Part shown: positions 39,691 through 51,840 of the stretch, piece by piece
How positions within the stretch are numbered: the stretch's first letter is position 1
Layout: the number at the start of each line of letters is the position of its first letter
Source: Hydractinia symbiolongicarpus
Lineage: Eukaryota > Cnidaria > Hydrozoa > Anthoathecata > Hydractiniidae
Assembly: GCF_029227915.1 (NCBI RefSeq)
Contig: NC_079885.1
Location: forward strand, 4,466,001-4,530,000
Reading direction: 5' to 3'
Length of the DNA: 64,000 bases
The notes under the pieces: generated by a model
What the model saw: the letters and a program-made list of their open reading frames with translations, nothing else
The model's database searches: none
Told to the model about the DNA's origin: nothing
Made by a program: the position numbers and the translations under genes

Positions 39691-42600
39691 AAGCGCTACC
39701 ACAGAGCCTAGTGTAATGCTGAATTCCAGCAATCATGTCAAATTAAGAAGAATGTTATTTCTTGTAGTCAAACTGGCTCATTTGTCACATTTATAAGGTA
39801 AAAGTCCAAAATCAGTTCAATTAAATCCCACAGTCAAACGTTTCACTGTTAAGGGAGATGCAACCTAATAATATCCGAATAATATCGCTAGATACATGTT
39901 GGTACGAATATGTGACGCAATAGTTGTAACTCACGCGGATTTATATCGCTAGAATATCAATGAAATGTAGTTTTTGAAACTGTTCCTATTTATTCAGCGC
40001 ATGCTAACTCCCAGGATTCGTCCCACAGTAAAGAAAGACTTACCTACCTAAGTTTTTAAATAAAGCGCTACCACAGAGCCTAGTGTAATCGCTGAATTCC
40101 AGCAATCATGTCAAATTAAGAAGAATGTTATTTCTTGTAGTCAAACTGGCTCATTTATCACATTTATAAGGTCAAAGTCCAAAATCAGTTCAATTAGGTC
40201 CCACAGTCAAACGTTTCACTGTTAAAAGCCATGCAACCTAGTATTAGCCGAATAATGTCGCTAAATACATGTTGGTACGAATATGTGACGCAACCGTTGT
40301 AACTCAAACTGATAGATACAGCCAAGAAGTCAATGAAATGTAGTTTTAGAGAATGTCTCTAATCTTTCAGCCCGTGCCAACGGCCAGGATTTGTCCCACA
40401 GTAAAAAAAGATTTAAATATCTTAATTTTTAAATTAAGCGCTACAACAGAGCCCAGTGTAATCGCTGAATTTCATCAATCATGTCAAATTAAGAAGAATG
40501 TTTTTTCTTGTAGTCAAACTGGCTCATTTATCACATTTATAAGGTCACAGTCCAAATTCAGTTCAAAAAGGTCCCACAGTCAAACGTTTCACTGTTAAAA
40601 GGGATGCAACCTATTAATATCCGAATAATATCGCTAGATACATGTGGGTACGAATATGTGACGCAACCGTTGTAACTCAAACGGATTGAAACCGTTAGAA
40701 AGTCAATGAAATGTAGTTTGTGAAAATGTCTCTATTTCTTCTGCGCGCGCTGACGGCTAGGATTGGTCCCACAGTAGAAAATGACCTGTTTAACTAAATT
40801 TTTAAATAAAGCGCTGTCGCAGCGCCCAGTGTAACTGCTGAGTTCAAGCAATCATGTCAGAATAAGAATAATGTTATTTCTTGGTGTTCAATTTTCCCAT
40901 TTATCACATTCATAAGGTCAAAGTCCAAAATCACTTCAATTAAGTCCCACAGTCAATCGTTTTACTGTTAAAAGCGATACAACTTAGTATTATCGGAAAA
41001 AAAATCACTAAATACATGTTGGTACGAATAAGTGACTCAACCGTTGTTACTCAAGCGGATTTAAATAGCTAGAATGTCAATGAAATGTAGTTTTTGAAAC
41101 TGTTTCTACTTATTCAGCGCGTACTAACTGCCAGGATTCGGCCCACAGTAAAGAAAAACTTACATATCTAAATTTTTAAATAATGCGCTACCACAGAGCC
41201 TAGTGTAATCGCTGAATTCCAGCAATCTTGTCAAATTAAGAAGAATTTTATTCCTTGGAGTCAAACTAGCTTATTTATCACATTTATAAGGTCAAAGTAC
41301 AAAATCAGTTCAACTAAGTCCCACAGTCAAACGTTTCACTGTTAAAAGCGCTGCAACCTATTAATATCCGAATAATATCGCTAAATACATGTTGGTACGA
41401 ATATGTGACGCAACCGTTGTAACTCAAACGGATTTATATCGCTAGAATGTCAATGAAATGTAGTTTTAGAAACTGTTCCTATTTAATCATTGCGTGCTAA
41501 CGGCCAGGATTGGTCCCACAGTAAAAAATGACTCATCTATCTTAATTTTTAAATAGCGCTTACACAGCGCCCAGTGTAATTGCTGAGTTCCAGCAATCAT
41601 GTCAAATTAAGAAGAATGTTATTTCTTGTAGTCAAACTGGCTCATTTATGACATTCAAAAGGTCACAGTCCAAAGTAACTTCAATTAAGTCCCAGAGTCA
41701 ATCGTTTCACTGTTAAAAGCGATATAGCTTAGAAATATCGGAAAAGTATCACCAAATACATGTTGGTACGAATATGTGACGCAACCGTTGTAACTCAAAC
41801 TGATTGAAACCGCCAAGAAATCAATGAAATGTAGTTTTTGAGAATGTCTCTATTCCTTCAGCGCGTGCTAACAGCCAGGAATGGTCCCAAAGTAAAGAAA
41901 GACTTAAACATCTAAACTTTTAAATAAAGCGCTACCACAGAGCCTAGTGTAATCGCTGAATTCCAGCAATCATGTCAAATTAAGAAAAATGTTATTCCTT
42001 AGAGTCCAATTGGCTCATTTATCGCATTTACAAGGTCACAGTCCAGAATCAGTTCAATTAAGTCCCACAGTCAATCGTTTTACTGTTAAAGTCGATACAA
42101 CTTAGTAATATCGGAAAGAAATCACTAAATACATGTTGGTACGAATATTTGACGCAACCGTTGTAACTCAAACGGATTGACACCGTTAGAAAGTCAATGA
42201 AATGTAGTTTTTGAAACTGTCTCTATTACTTCAGCGCGAACTACCGACTAGGATTGGTCCCACAGTAAAAAATGACTTATTTATCTTATTTTTTAATTAA
42301 AGCTCTACCACAGCGCTCAGTGTAATCGCTGAGTTACAGCAATCCTGACAAATTAAGAAGAATGTTATTTCTTGCAGTCAAACTGACTCATTTATCACAT
42401 TTATTAGGTCAAAGTCCAAAATCAGTTCAATTAAGTCCCACAGTCAAACGTTTCACTGTTGAAAGCGATGCAACCTAGTAATATCCGAATAATATCGCTA
42501 AATACATGTTGGTACGAATATGTGACGCAACCGTTGTAACTCAAACTGATTGATACCGCCAAGAAGTCAATGAAAATTAGTTTTTGAGAATGTCTCTATT

Positions 42601-44180
42601 CCTTCAGCGCGTGCTAACGGCCAGAATTAGTCCCACACTAAAGAAAGACTGATTTACCTAAACTTTTAAATACAGTGCTACCACCGAACCTAGTGTAATC
42701 GCTGAATTCCAGCAATCATGTCAAATTAAGAAGAATATTATTCCTTGGAGTCCAATTGGCTCATTCATCACATTTATAAGGCCACAGTTCAAAATCAGTT
42801 CAATTAAGTCCCACAGTCAAACGTTTCACTGTTAAAAGCCATGCAACCTAGTAATACCCGAATAATGTCGCTAAATATATGTTGGTACGAATATGTGACG
42901 CAACCGTTGTAACTCAAACTGATTGTTACCGCCAAGAAGTCAATGAAATGTAGTTTTTCAAAATGTGTCTATTTCTTCAGCGCGTGCTAACGGCCAGGAT
43001 TGGTCCCATAGTAAAAAAAGATTTAAATATCTAAATTCTTAAATAAAGTGCTACCACAGAGATCAGTGTAATCGCTGAGATCCATCAATCATGTCAAAAT
43101 AAGAAGAATGTTATTCCTTGGAGTCCAATTGGCTCATTAATCACATTTGTAAGACCACAGTCCAAAGTCAGTTCAATTAAGTCCCACAGTCAAATGTTTC
43201 ACTGTTAAAAGCGATGCAACCTAGTAACATCCGAATAATGTCGCAAAATACATGTTGGTACGAATATTTGACACAACCGTTGTAACTCAAACGGATTTAT
43301 ACCGCTAGAAAGTCAATAAAATGTAGTTTTTGAAACTGTTCTTATTTAATCATTGCGTGCTAACGGCTAGGATTTGTCCCACAGTAAAAAAAGACTTATT
43401 TATCTAAATTTTTAAATAAAGCGCTACCACAGAGCCTAGTGTAATGCTGAATTCCAGCAATCATGTCAAATTAAGAAGAATGTTATTTCTTGTAGTCAAA
43501 CTGGCTCATTTATCACATTTATAAGGTAAAAGTCCAAAATCAGTTCAATTAAATCCCACAGTCAAACGTTTCACTGTTAAGGGAGATGCAACCTATTAAT
43601 ATCCGAATAATATCGCTAGATACATGTTGGTACGAATATGTGACGCAATAGTTGTAACTCACACGGATTTATATCGCTAGAATATCAATGAAATGTAGTT
43701 TTTGAAACTGTTTCTATTTAATCAGCGCATGCTAACTCCCAGGATTCGTCCCACGGTAAAGAAAGACTTACCTACCTAAGTTTTTAAATAAAGCGCTACC
43801 ACAGAGCCTAGTGTAATCGCTGAATTCCAGCAATCATGTCAAATTAAGAAGAATGTTATTTCTTGTAGTCAAACTGGCTCATTTATCACATTTATAAGGT
43901 CAAAGTCCAAAATCAGTTCAATTAGGTCCCACAGTCGAACGTTTCACTGTTAAAAGCGCTGCAACCTATTAATATCCGAATAATATCGCTAGATACATGT
44001 TGGTACGAATATGTGACTCAACCGTTGTAACCCAAACGGATTCATATCGCTAGAAAATTATTGAAATGTAGTTTCTGAAACTGTTCCCATTTATTCAGCG
44101 CGTGCTAGCGGCCAGGCTTGGTCCCACAGTAAAAGAAGTCTTACTTATCTAAATTTTTAAATAAAGCGCTACCACAGAGT
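39690..44180. repeat. Irregular, diverse satellite stretch
   Basis: Roughly twelve monomers with more private substitutions and small indels than elsewhere (for example cagtgtaatgctgaattcc lacking two bases at 39,711 and 43,439, 3,728 bp apart). It holds a full-length monomer with the diagnostic bases of the 212-bp unit (around 41,090-41,290). It also holds the undeleted form of the 66-bp-deleted monomer (42,375-42,450) and a looser version of the GC palindrome (40,811-40,825). An 81-residue open frame near 40,353 is spurious. Confidence 0.78.
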
Positions 44181-47100
44181 CTAGTGTAATCGCTGAATTC
44201 CAGCAATCATGTCAAATTAAGAAAAATGTTATTCCTTAGAGTCCAATTGGCTCATTTATCACATTTACAAGGTCACAGTCCAGAATCAGTTCAATTAAGT
44301 CCCACAGTCAATCGTTTCACTGTTAAAAGCGATACAACTTAGTAATATCGGAAAAAATCACTAAATGCATGTTGGTACGAATATTTGACGCAACCGTTGT
44401 AACTCAAACGGATTGACACCGTTAGAAAGTCAATGAAATGTGGTTTTTGAAACTGTCTCTATTTCTTCAGCGCGAACTACCGACTAGGATTAGTCCCACA
44501 GTAAAAAACGTCTTATTTATCTTAATTTTTAAATAAAGCTCTACCACAGCGCTCAGTGTAATCGCTGAGTTCCAGCAATCCTGACAAATTAAGAAGAATG
44601 TTAATTCTTATAGTCAAACTGGCTCATTTATCACGTTTATTAGGTCAAAGTCCAAAATCAGTTCAATTAAGTCCCACAGCCAAACGTTTCACTGCTGAAA
44701 GCGATGCAACCTAGTAATCCCCGAATAATATCGCTAAATACATGTTGGTACGAATATGTGACACAACCGTTGTAACTCAAACAGATTTATACCGCTAGAA
44801 AGTCAATGAAATGTAGTTTTTGAAACTGTTCCAATTTATTCAGCGCGTGCTAACTGCCAGGATTTGTCCCACAGTAAAGGAAGACTTACATGTCTAATTT
44901 TTTAAATCAAGCGCTACCACAGAGACTAGTGTAATCGCTGAATTCCAGCAATCATGTCAAATTAAGAAGAATGTTATTTCTTGTAGTCAAACTGGCTCAT
45001 TTATCACATTTATAAGGTCATAGTCCAAAATCAGTTCAATTAGGTCCCACAGTCAAACGTTTCACTGTTAAAAGCGATACAACTTAGTAATATCGGAAAA
45101 AAATCACTAAATGCATGTTGGTACGAATATTTGACGCAACCGTTGTAACTCAAACGGATTGACACCGTTAGAAAGTCAATGAGATGTAGTTTTTGAAACT
45201 GTCTCTATTTCTTCAGCGCGAACTACCGACTAGGATTAGTCCCACAGTAAAAAACGTCTTATTTATCTTAATTTTTAAATAAAGCTCCACCACAGCGCTC
45301 AGTGTAATCGTTGAGTTCCAGCAATCATGACAAATTAAGAAGAATGTTAATTCTTATAGTCAAACTGGCTCATTTATCACATTTATTAGGTCAAAGTCCA
45401 AAATCAGTTCAATAAAGTCCCACAGCCAAACGTTTCACTGTTGAAAGCGATGCAACCTAGTAATCCCCGAATAATATCGCTAAATACATGTTGGTACGAA
45501 TATGTGACACAACCGTTGTAACTCAAACAGATTTATACCGCTAGAAAGTCAATGAAATGTAGTTTTTGAAACTGTTCCAATTTATTCAGCGCATGCTAAC
45601 TGCCAGGATTTGTCCCACAGTAAAAAATGACTTACCCATCTAAGTTTTTAAATAAAGCTCTACCACAGCGCTCAGTGTAATCGCTGAGTTCTAGCAATCA
45701 TGACAAATTAACAAGAATGTTATTTCTTATAGTCAAACTGGCTCATTTCTCACATTTATTAGGTCAAAGTCTAAAATCAGTTCAATTAAGTCCCACAGCC
45801 AAACGCTTCACTGTTAAAAGCGATGCAACCTAGTATTCCCCGAATAAAATCGCTAAATACATGTTGGTACGAATATGTGACGCAACCGTTGTAACTCAAA
45901 CTGATTGATACCGCCAAGAAGTCAATGAAATGTAGTTTTTGAGGATGACTCAATTCCTTCAGCGCGAATTACCGACTAAAATTGGTGCCACAGTAAAAAA
46001 TGACTTATTTATCTTAATTCTTAAATAAAGGTCTACCACAGCGCTCAGTGTAATCGCTGAATTCCAGCTATCATGACAAATTAAGAAGAATGTTATTTCT
46101 TGTAGTCATACTGACTCATTTATCACATTTATTAGGTCAAAGTCCAAAATCAGTTCAATTAAGTCCCACAGTCAAACGTTTCACTGTTAAAAGCGATGCA
46201 ACCTAGTAATATCCGAATAATATCACTAAATACATGTTGGTACGAATATGTGGCCCAACCGTTGTAACTCAAACGGATTTATACCGCTAGGATATCAATG
46301 AAATGCAGTTTTTGAAACTGTTTCAATTTATTCAGCGCGTGCTAACTGCCAGGATTTGTCCCACAGTAAAAGAAGACTTACTTATCTAAATTTTTAAATA
46401 AAGCGCTACCACAGACTCTAGTGTAATCGCTGAATTCCAGCATTCATGTCAAATTAAGAAAAATGTTATTCCTTAGAGTCCAATTGGCTCATTTATCACA
46501 TTTACAAGGTCACAGTCCAGAATCAGTTCAATTAAGTCCCACAGTCAATCGTTTCACTGTTAAAAGCGATACAACTTAGTAATATCGGAAAAAATCACTA
46601 AATGCATGTTGGTACGAATATTTGACGCAACCGTTGTAACTCAAACGGATTGACACCGTTAGAAAGTCAATGAAATGTGGTTTTTGAAACTGTCTCTATT
46701 TCTTCAGCGCGAACTACCGACTAGGATTAGTCCCACAGTAAAAAACGTCTTATTTATCTTAATTTTTAAATAAAGCTCTACCACAGCGCTCAGTGTAATC
46801 GCTGAGTTCCAGCAATCCTGACAAATTAAGAAGAATGTTAATTCTTATAGTCAAACTGGCTCATTTATCACGTTTATTAGGTCAAAGTCCAAAATCAGTT
46901 CAATTAAGTCCCACAGCCAAACGTTTCACTGTTGAAAGCGATGCAACCTAGTAATCCCCGAATAATATCGCTAAATACATGTTGGTACGAATATGTGACA
47001 CAACCGTTGTAACTCAAACAGATTTATACCGCTAGAAAGTCAATGAAATGTAGTTTTTGAAACTGTTCCAATTTATTCAGCGCGTGCTAACTGCCAGGAT

Positions 47101-48790
47101 TTGTCCCACAGTAAAGGAAGACTTACATATCTAATTTTTTAAATCAAGCGCTACCACAGAGACTAGTGTAATCGCTGAATTCCAGCAATCATGTCAAATT
47201 AAGAAGAATGTTATTTCTTGTAGTCAAACTGGCTCATTTATCACATTTATAAGGTCATAGTCCAAAATCAGTTCAATTAGGTCCCACAGTCAAACGTTTC
47301 ACTGTTAAAAGCGATACAACTTAGTAATATCGGAAAAAAATCACTAAATGCATGTTGGTACGAATATTTGACGCAACCGTTGTAACTCAAACGGATTGAC
47401 ACCGTTAGAAAGTCAATGAGATGTAGTTTTTGAAACTGTCTCTATTTCTTCAGCGCGAACTACCGACTAGGATTAGTCCCACAGTAAAAAACGTCTTATT
47501 TATCTTAATTTTTAAATAAAGCTCCACCACAGCGCTCAGTGTAATCGTTGAGTTCCAGCAATCATGACAAATTAAGAAGAATGTTAATTCTTATAGTCAA
47601 ACTGGCTCATTTATCACATTTATTAGGTCAAAGTCCAAAATCAGTTCAATAAAGTCCCACAGCCAAACGTTTCACTGTTGAAAGCGATGCAACCTAGTAA
47701 TCCCCGAATAATATCGCTAAATACATGTTGGTACGAATATGTGACACAACCGTTGTAACTCAAACAGATTTATACCGCTAGAAAGTCAATGAAATGTAGT
47801 TTTTGAAACTGTTCCAATTTATTCAGCGCATGCTAACTGCCAGGATTTGTCCCACAGTAAAAAATGACTTACCCATCTAAGTTTTTAAATAAAGCTCTAC
47901 CACAGCGCTCAGTGTAATCGCTGAGTTCTAGCAATCATGACAAATTAACAAGAATGTTATTTCTTATAGTCAAACTGGCTCATTTCTCATATTTATTAGG
48001 TCAAAGTCTAAAATCAGTTCAATTAAGTCCCACAGCCAAACGCTTCACTGTTAAAAGCGATGCAACCTAGTATTCCCCGAATAAAATCGCTAAATACATG
48101 TTGGTACGAATATGTGACGCAACCGTTGTAACTCAAACTGATTGATACCGCCAAGAAGTCAATGAAATGTAGTTTTTGAGGATGACTCAATTCCTTCAGC
48201 GCGAATTACCGACTAAAATTGGTGCCACAGTAAAAAATGACTTATTTATCTTAATTCTTAAATAAAGGTCTACCACAGCGCTCAGTGTAATCGCTGAATT
48301 CCAGCTATCATGACAAATTAAGAAGAATGTTATTTCTTGTAGTCATACTGACTCATTTATCACATTTATTAGGTCAAAGTCCAAAATCAGTTCAATTAAG
48401 TCCCACAGTCAAACGTTTCACTGTTAAAAGCGATGCAACCTAGTAATATCCGAATAATATTGCTAAATACATGTTGGTACGAATATGTGGCCCAACCGTT
48501 GTAACTCAAACGGATTTATACCGCTAGAATATCAATGAAATGCAGTTTTTGAAACTGTTTCAATTTATTCAGCGCGTGCTAACTGCCAGGATTTGTCCCA
48601 CAGTAAAAGAAGACTTACTTATCTAAATTTTTAAATAAAGCGCTACCACAGACTCTAGTGTAATCGCTGAATTCCAGCATTCATGTCAAATTAAGAAAAA
48701 TGTTATTCCTTAGAGTCCAATTGGCTCATTTATCACATTTACAAGGTCACAGTCCAGAATCAGTTCAATTAAGTCCCACAGTCAATCGCT
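44180..48790. repeat. Higher-order repeat, 2,237 bp x2
   Basis: Six-monomer unit in two adjacent copies: agtaatatcggaaaaaatca is at 44,341 and 46,578, 2,237 bp apart, and agreement holds over the whole unit. An internal spacing of about 745 bp (two monomers) links related monomers with aaatgcatgttgg. The second copy ends at about 48,790, where caatcgcttcactg replaces caatcgtttcactg. Confidence 0.88.
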
Positions 48791-50104
48791 TCACTGTTAA
48801 AAGCGATGCAACCTATGAATATCCGAATAATATCGCCAGATACATGTTGGTACGAATATGTCACGCAGCCGTTGTAACTCAAACGGATTTATATCGCTAG
48901 AAAATCAATGAAATGTAGTTTTTGAGACTGTTCCTTTTTATACAGCGCGTGCTAACGGCCAGGATTGGTCCCCAGTAAAAAAAGACTTATTAATCTATAA
49001 TTCTAAATAAAGCGCTACCACAGAGCCTAGTGTAATCGCTGAATTCCAGCAATCATGTCAAATTAAGAAAAATGTTATTCCTTAGAGTCCAATTGGCTCA
49101 TTTATCGCATTTACAAGGTCACAGTCCAGAATCAGTTCAATTAAGTCCCTCAGTTAATCGTTTCACTGTTAAAAGCGATACAACTTAGTAATATTGGAAA
49201 GAAATCACTAAATACATGTTGGTACGAATATTTGACGCAACCGTTGTAACTCAAACGGATTGACACCGTTAGAAAGTCAATGAAATGTAGTTTTTGAAAC
49301 TGTCTCTATTACTTCAGCGCGAACTACCGACTAGGATTGGTCCCACAGTAAAAAATGACTTATTTATCTTATCTTTTAATTAAAGCTCTACCACAGCGCT
49401 CAGTGTAATCTCTGAGTTACAGCAATCCTGACAAATTAAGAAGAATGTTATTTCTTGCAGTCAAACGTTTCACTGTTGAAAGCGATGCAACCTAGTAATA
49501 TCCGAATAATATCGCTAAATACATGTTGGTTCGAATATGTGACGCAACCGTTGTAACTCAAACTGATTGATACCGCCAAGAAGTCAATGAAAATTAGTTT
49601 TTGAGAATGTCTCTATTCCTTCAGCGCGTGCTAACGGCCAGAATTAGTCCCACACTAAAGAAAGACTAATTTATCTAAACTTTTAAATAAAGTGCTACCA
49701 CCGAACCTAGTGTAATCGCTGAATTCCAGCAATCATGTCAAATTAAGAAGAATATTATTCCTTGGAGTCCAATTGGCTCATTCATCACATTTATAAGGCC
49801 ACAGTTCAAAATCAGTTCAATTAAGTCCCACAGTCAAACGTTTCACTGTTAAAAGCCATGCAACCTAGTAATACCCGAATAATGTCGCTAAATATATGTT
49901 GGTGCGAATATGTGACGCAACCGTTGTAACTCAAACTGATTGTTACCGCCAAGAAGTCAATGAAATGTAGTTTTTCAAAATGTGTCTATTCCTTCAGCGC
50001 GTGCTAACGGCCAGGATTGGTCCCATAGTAAAAAAAGATTTAAATATCTAAATTCTTAAATAAAGTGCTACCACAGAGATCAGTGTAATCGCTGAATTCC
50101 ATCA
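48790..50104. repeat. Satellite flank left of the insertion
   Basis: About three and a half monomers, including a 66-bp-deleted one (junction near 49,458). The last ~700 bases match 59.2-59.9 kb at a constant offset of 9,789 bp, so the later stretch serves as the pre-insertion allele. No gene. Confidence 0.85.
49440..49480. repeat. Junction of 66-bp-deleted satellite monomer
   Basis: ttcttgcagtcaaacg joins two sequences normally 66 bp apart. The undeleted monomer at 42,375-42,450 has cagtcaaac at both ends of the missing segment (42,375 and 42,441), which fits deletion between 9-bp direct repeats. The same junction is at about 56,703, 59,247, 62,536 and 63,961. Confidence 0.88.
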
Positions 50105-50120
50105 ATCATGTCAAAATAAG
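50105..50120. repeat. Target-site duplication, left copy
   Basis: atcatgtcaaaataag immediately precedes the retroelement and recurs directly after it. The exact length is uncertain (10 to 16 bp) because the element's own inverted end can also be read as finishing in aataag. Intact sites without the insertion are at about 43.09, 59.894 and 62.81 kb. Confidence 0.85.
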
Positions 50121-50193
50121 ATAAAAACATTGTGGCTTCACGATAAAATACCAATATTAGGACCAACAATGAGTATGTTTATTATTTTTTATT

Positions 50194-50229
50194 GACAATA
50201 TATTTCGGATAAAAATTATCCATCATCAG
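50194..50229 (-). ncRNA. Hammerhead-ribozyme-like motif, inverse fragment
   Basis: Third copy, on the reverse strand (GTC complement at 50,194-50,196; CTGATGA complement at 50,223-50,229), unchanged in the core. Its preservation is explained by the recent common origin of the fragment and the full copy. Confidence 0.42.
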
Positions 50230-50378
50230 GTCTAAAAGCAAATAAATAATGTTAAAAACAGTTAAAAACAAGTATAAAATTATTCAACATATCATACATA
50301 AACTACACCTCACACTACAACAAATCAAATTTACAAGAAAATCTAAAAACAAAACGAGTTTAGAAGAGAGTAAGGTAA

Positions 50379-51371
50379 TTAAATTTTTATTACCAATGCT
50401 CTGCTTCTATATTCGTCTTTTGTATTTAAAACCGGTTTGATGTAATTGATCATTAGCGCCTCAAGAGTCATTAAATGATAAACGTTCCGCGTTGATGAAC
50501 ATAAAATTGATACATTTTCCATTGTTAAAAGATTATTGCAATCGTCGAAATGCTTTCCCACCGGACCAGTTCTTTTATGTTCCTTAAGTCGTTTGATTAA
50601 ATGTCGGCTCGTCTGTCCGACATAGCACGAGTTGCATCGTGGACATTCTATTTTGTATACCAAACAACTTTTGAAACATTTTTCAATTACAGGTTTCAAT
50701 GGAGGCAGAGAACTTTTCAACTTTTTCAATGGGAAAATAATTTTACACGGAATATTCAACTTTCTCATAGAAGTTTCAAATTTCTCCGAAACTCGCCCAC
50801 GATATTGAATGAAAATCATCTTCTCTTCAGACTCTTCTTTCTCGTTTTCTTCATCAGGATTCTCGTTATCATTATTTTCCATAATCTTAGATATCGTACT
50901 TTTAATTATCGGGTCATAGAAAGCTTTCGGATATTGATTTTTCTCAAGAACAGTTTTACCTTTTTCTAGACTTTGGTGAAAATTCGACCATGTGCTACAC
51001 GCTCGATGTATTCGATGAACTAGGCCGGATACGACTGACCGTTTATATTTCCGTGGTGCCAGTGAATGAAAGTTCATCGTCAGGCCTGTATCGGTAGCTT
51101 TCGTGTACCATGTCGATGATAAATTGTTATTTGAACGAATAATTAACATATCCAGAAAAGGTATAGACGTATTCTTCCCTTCTTTTTCAATGGTAAATTT
51201 GAGTGACGGATGCAGGTCGTTAATTTGTAGAAGTTTTCCGTCAATTCTATTACGTTCTATGTTTCTCAAAACATCATCCATATACCTTGAATACAGTACA
51301 GCATCGTCTTTGAGGATAGAGTCAAACTTGCTTAGCCAACCATTAGCGAGAAGTGGAGCTGGTGGGCTGCC
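50379..51371 (-). pseudogene. Partial RT/GIY-YIG coding region, 5'-truncated
   Basis: Reverse-strand open frame equivalent to the last ~330 residues of the full-length PLE protein, starting within RT motif B, keeping YMDD and the complete GIY-YIG domain, and ending at the same stop. It has no native start; the open frame that extends to 51,419 is an artefact of read-through into the adjoining direct pseudo-LTR. One visible amino-acid difference from the full copy is Pro for Thr in the segment before the endonuclease (base 50,732 against 53,850). The truncated RT cannot be functional, though the endonuclease part is undamaged. Confidence 0.9.
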
Positions 51372-51372
51372 T

Positions 51373-51807
51373 GAACATAAAAGAACTGGTCCGGTGGGAA
51401 AGCATTTCGACGATTGCAATAATCTTTTAACAATGGAAAATGTATCAATTTTATGTTCATCAACGCGGAACGTTTATCATTTAATGACTCTTGAGGCGCT
51501 AATGATCAATTACATCAAACCGGTTTTAAATACAAAAGACGAATATAGAAGCAGAGCATTGGTAATAAAAATTTAATTACCTTACTCTCTTCTAAACTCG
51601 TTTTGTTTTTAGATTTTCTTGTAAATTTGATTTGTTGTAGTGTGAGGTGTAGTTTATGTATGATATGTTGAATAATTTTATACTTGTTTTTAACTGTTTT
51701 TAACATTATTTATTTGCTTTTAGACCTGATGATGGATAATTTTTATCCGAAATATATTGTCAATAAAAAATAATAAACATACTCATTGTTGGTCCTAATA
51801 TTGGTAT
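51373..51807 (+). repeat. 5' pseudo-LTR of the PLE
   Basis: 435 bp colinear with 54,000-54,434 (constant offset 2,627) with one difference seen (51,604 T versus 54,231 G). It opens inside the GIY-YIG domain at codons for EHKRTGPVG, so it contains the last ~67 codons, stop, 3' UTR, hammerhead-like motif and polyadenylation signal of what would be an upstream tandem copy. The full-length ORF starts 18 bp after it ends. By family precedent this region should contain the element's promoter, but no promoter motif can be read with confidence. The frame 51,103-51,576 that crosses its left edge is a chance fusion. Confidence 0.9.
51726..51761 (+). ncRNA. Hammerhead-ribozyme-like motif, 5' pseudo-LTR
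   Basis: Identical copy of the 3' motif at an offset of 2,627 bp: CTGATGA 51,726-51,732, hairpin 51,734-51,748, GAAA 51,749-51,752, GTC ending at 51,761. If active it would cut a read-through transcript 63 bases before the ORF's ATG. The same structural reservations apply. Confidence 0.45.
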
Positions 51808-51840
51808 TTTATCGTGAAGCCACAATGTTTTTATCTTATT
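51808..51840 (+). other. Leader segment shared with the tail of the inverse fragment
   Basis: The 17 bases between the 5' pseudo-LTR and the ATG plus the first codons (through cttatt). The same ~27-33 bp appear, inverted, at the outermost left end of the insertion (50,115/50,121-50,147) but not at the right end. Short extra tails of about this size next to PLE pseudo-LTRs have been noted in the Penelope family. It links the end of one unit to the start of the next. Confidence 0.75.

Larger units (their letters stand above)
1..50120. repeat. 373-bp satellite array, left arm
   Basis: Head-to-tail tandem array of an A+T-rich monomer with a period of 372-373 bp, seen directly from anchor spacing (agttcaatta at 28, 401, 1359, 1731; intervals of 373, 585 = 373+212, and 372). 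Monomers share ordered blocks: the gtcccacagtcaaacg box; gcaacctagtaat; a GTAC-centred dyad; gttgtaactcaaac; a second gtcccacagt box about 195 bp after the first; gcgctaccaca; cgctgaattccagcaatc; and gtccaattggctcattta. All carry stops in every frame apart from occasional short windows, so the array is non-coding. Variants are combined into local higher-order repeats listed separately. The array runs off the left edge of the window. Pericentromeric or heterochromatic location is inferred from the class of sequence and is not shown here. Confidence 0.97.
50121..51371 (-). mobile_element. Inverted, 5'-truncated PLE fragment
   Basis: Reverse complement of 53,211-54,434 of the full copy plus a tail of 27-33 bp. 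The fragment begins at the RT motif-B codons (GSPPAP...) and runs through the endonuclease, the stop codon and the 3' UTR. Its outer end continues past the point where the right-hand pseudo-LTR stops: reading outward, it repeats the bases at 51,808-51,840 of the full element, including the start-codon region. It therefore copies a 3' end joined to the next unit's 5' end. It ends against the left target-site duplication. Confidence 0.93.

Noticed and set aside
1-50104. CRISPR-like array
   Set aside because: The repeat units are contiguous 373-bp satellite monomers without short conserved repeats separated by unique spacers, and there are no cas genes.
1-50104. Hammerhead ribozyme within the satellite itself, as in some animal satellites
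   Set aside because: No CTGANGA core followed by a hairpin and GAAA was found in the monomer on either strand; the nearest sequence, ctgattga, lacks the core spacing.
51372-51419. Extra N-terminal residues on the reverse-strand RT fragment
   Set aside because: They are read from the antisense of the direct pseudo-LTR, beyond the real edge of the inverse fragment.
51103-51576. 157-residue forward frame containing part of the endonuclease
   Set aside because: It is antisense of the inverse fragment fused by chance to the end of the direct pseudo-LTR at 51,371/51,373; not a designed protein.
51786-51824. TTG start extending the RT ORF to 805 residues
   Set aside because: TTG initiation is not expected in a eukaryote, and the extension lies mostly in the pseudo-LTR; ATG at 51,825 follows the pseudo-LTR directly.
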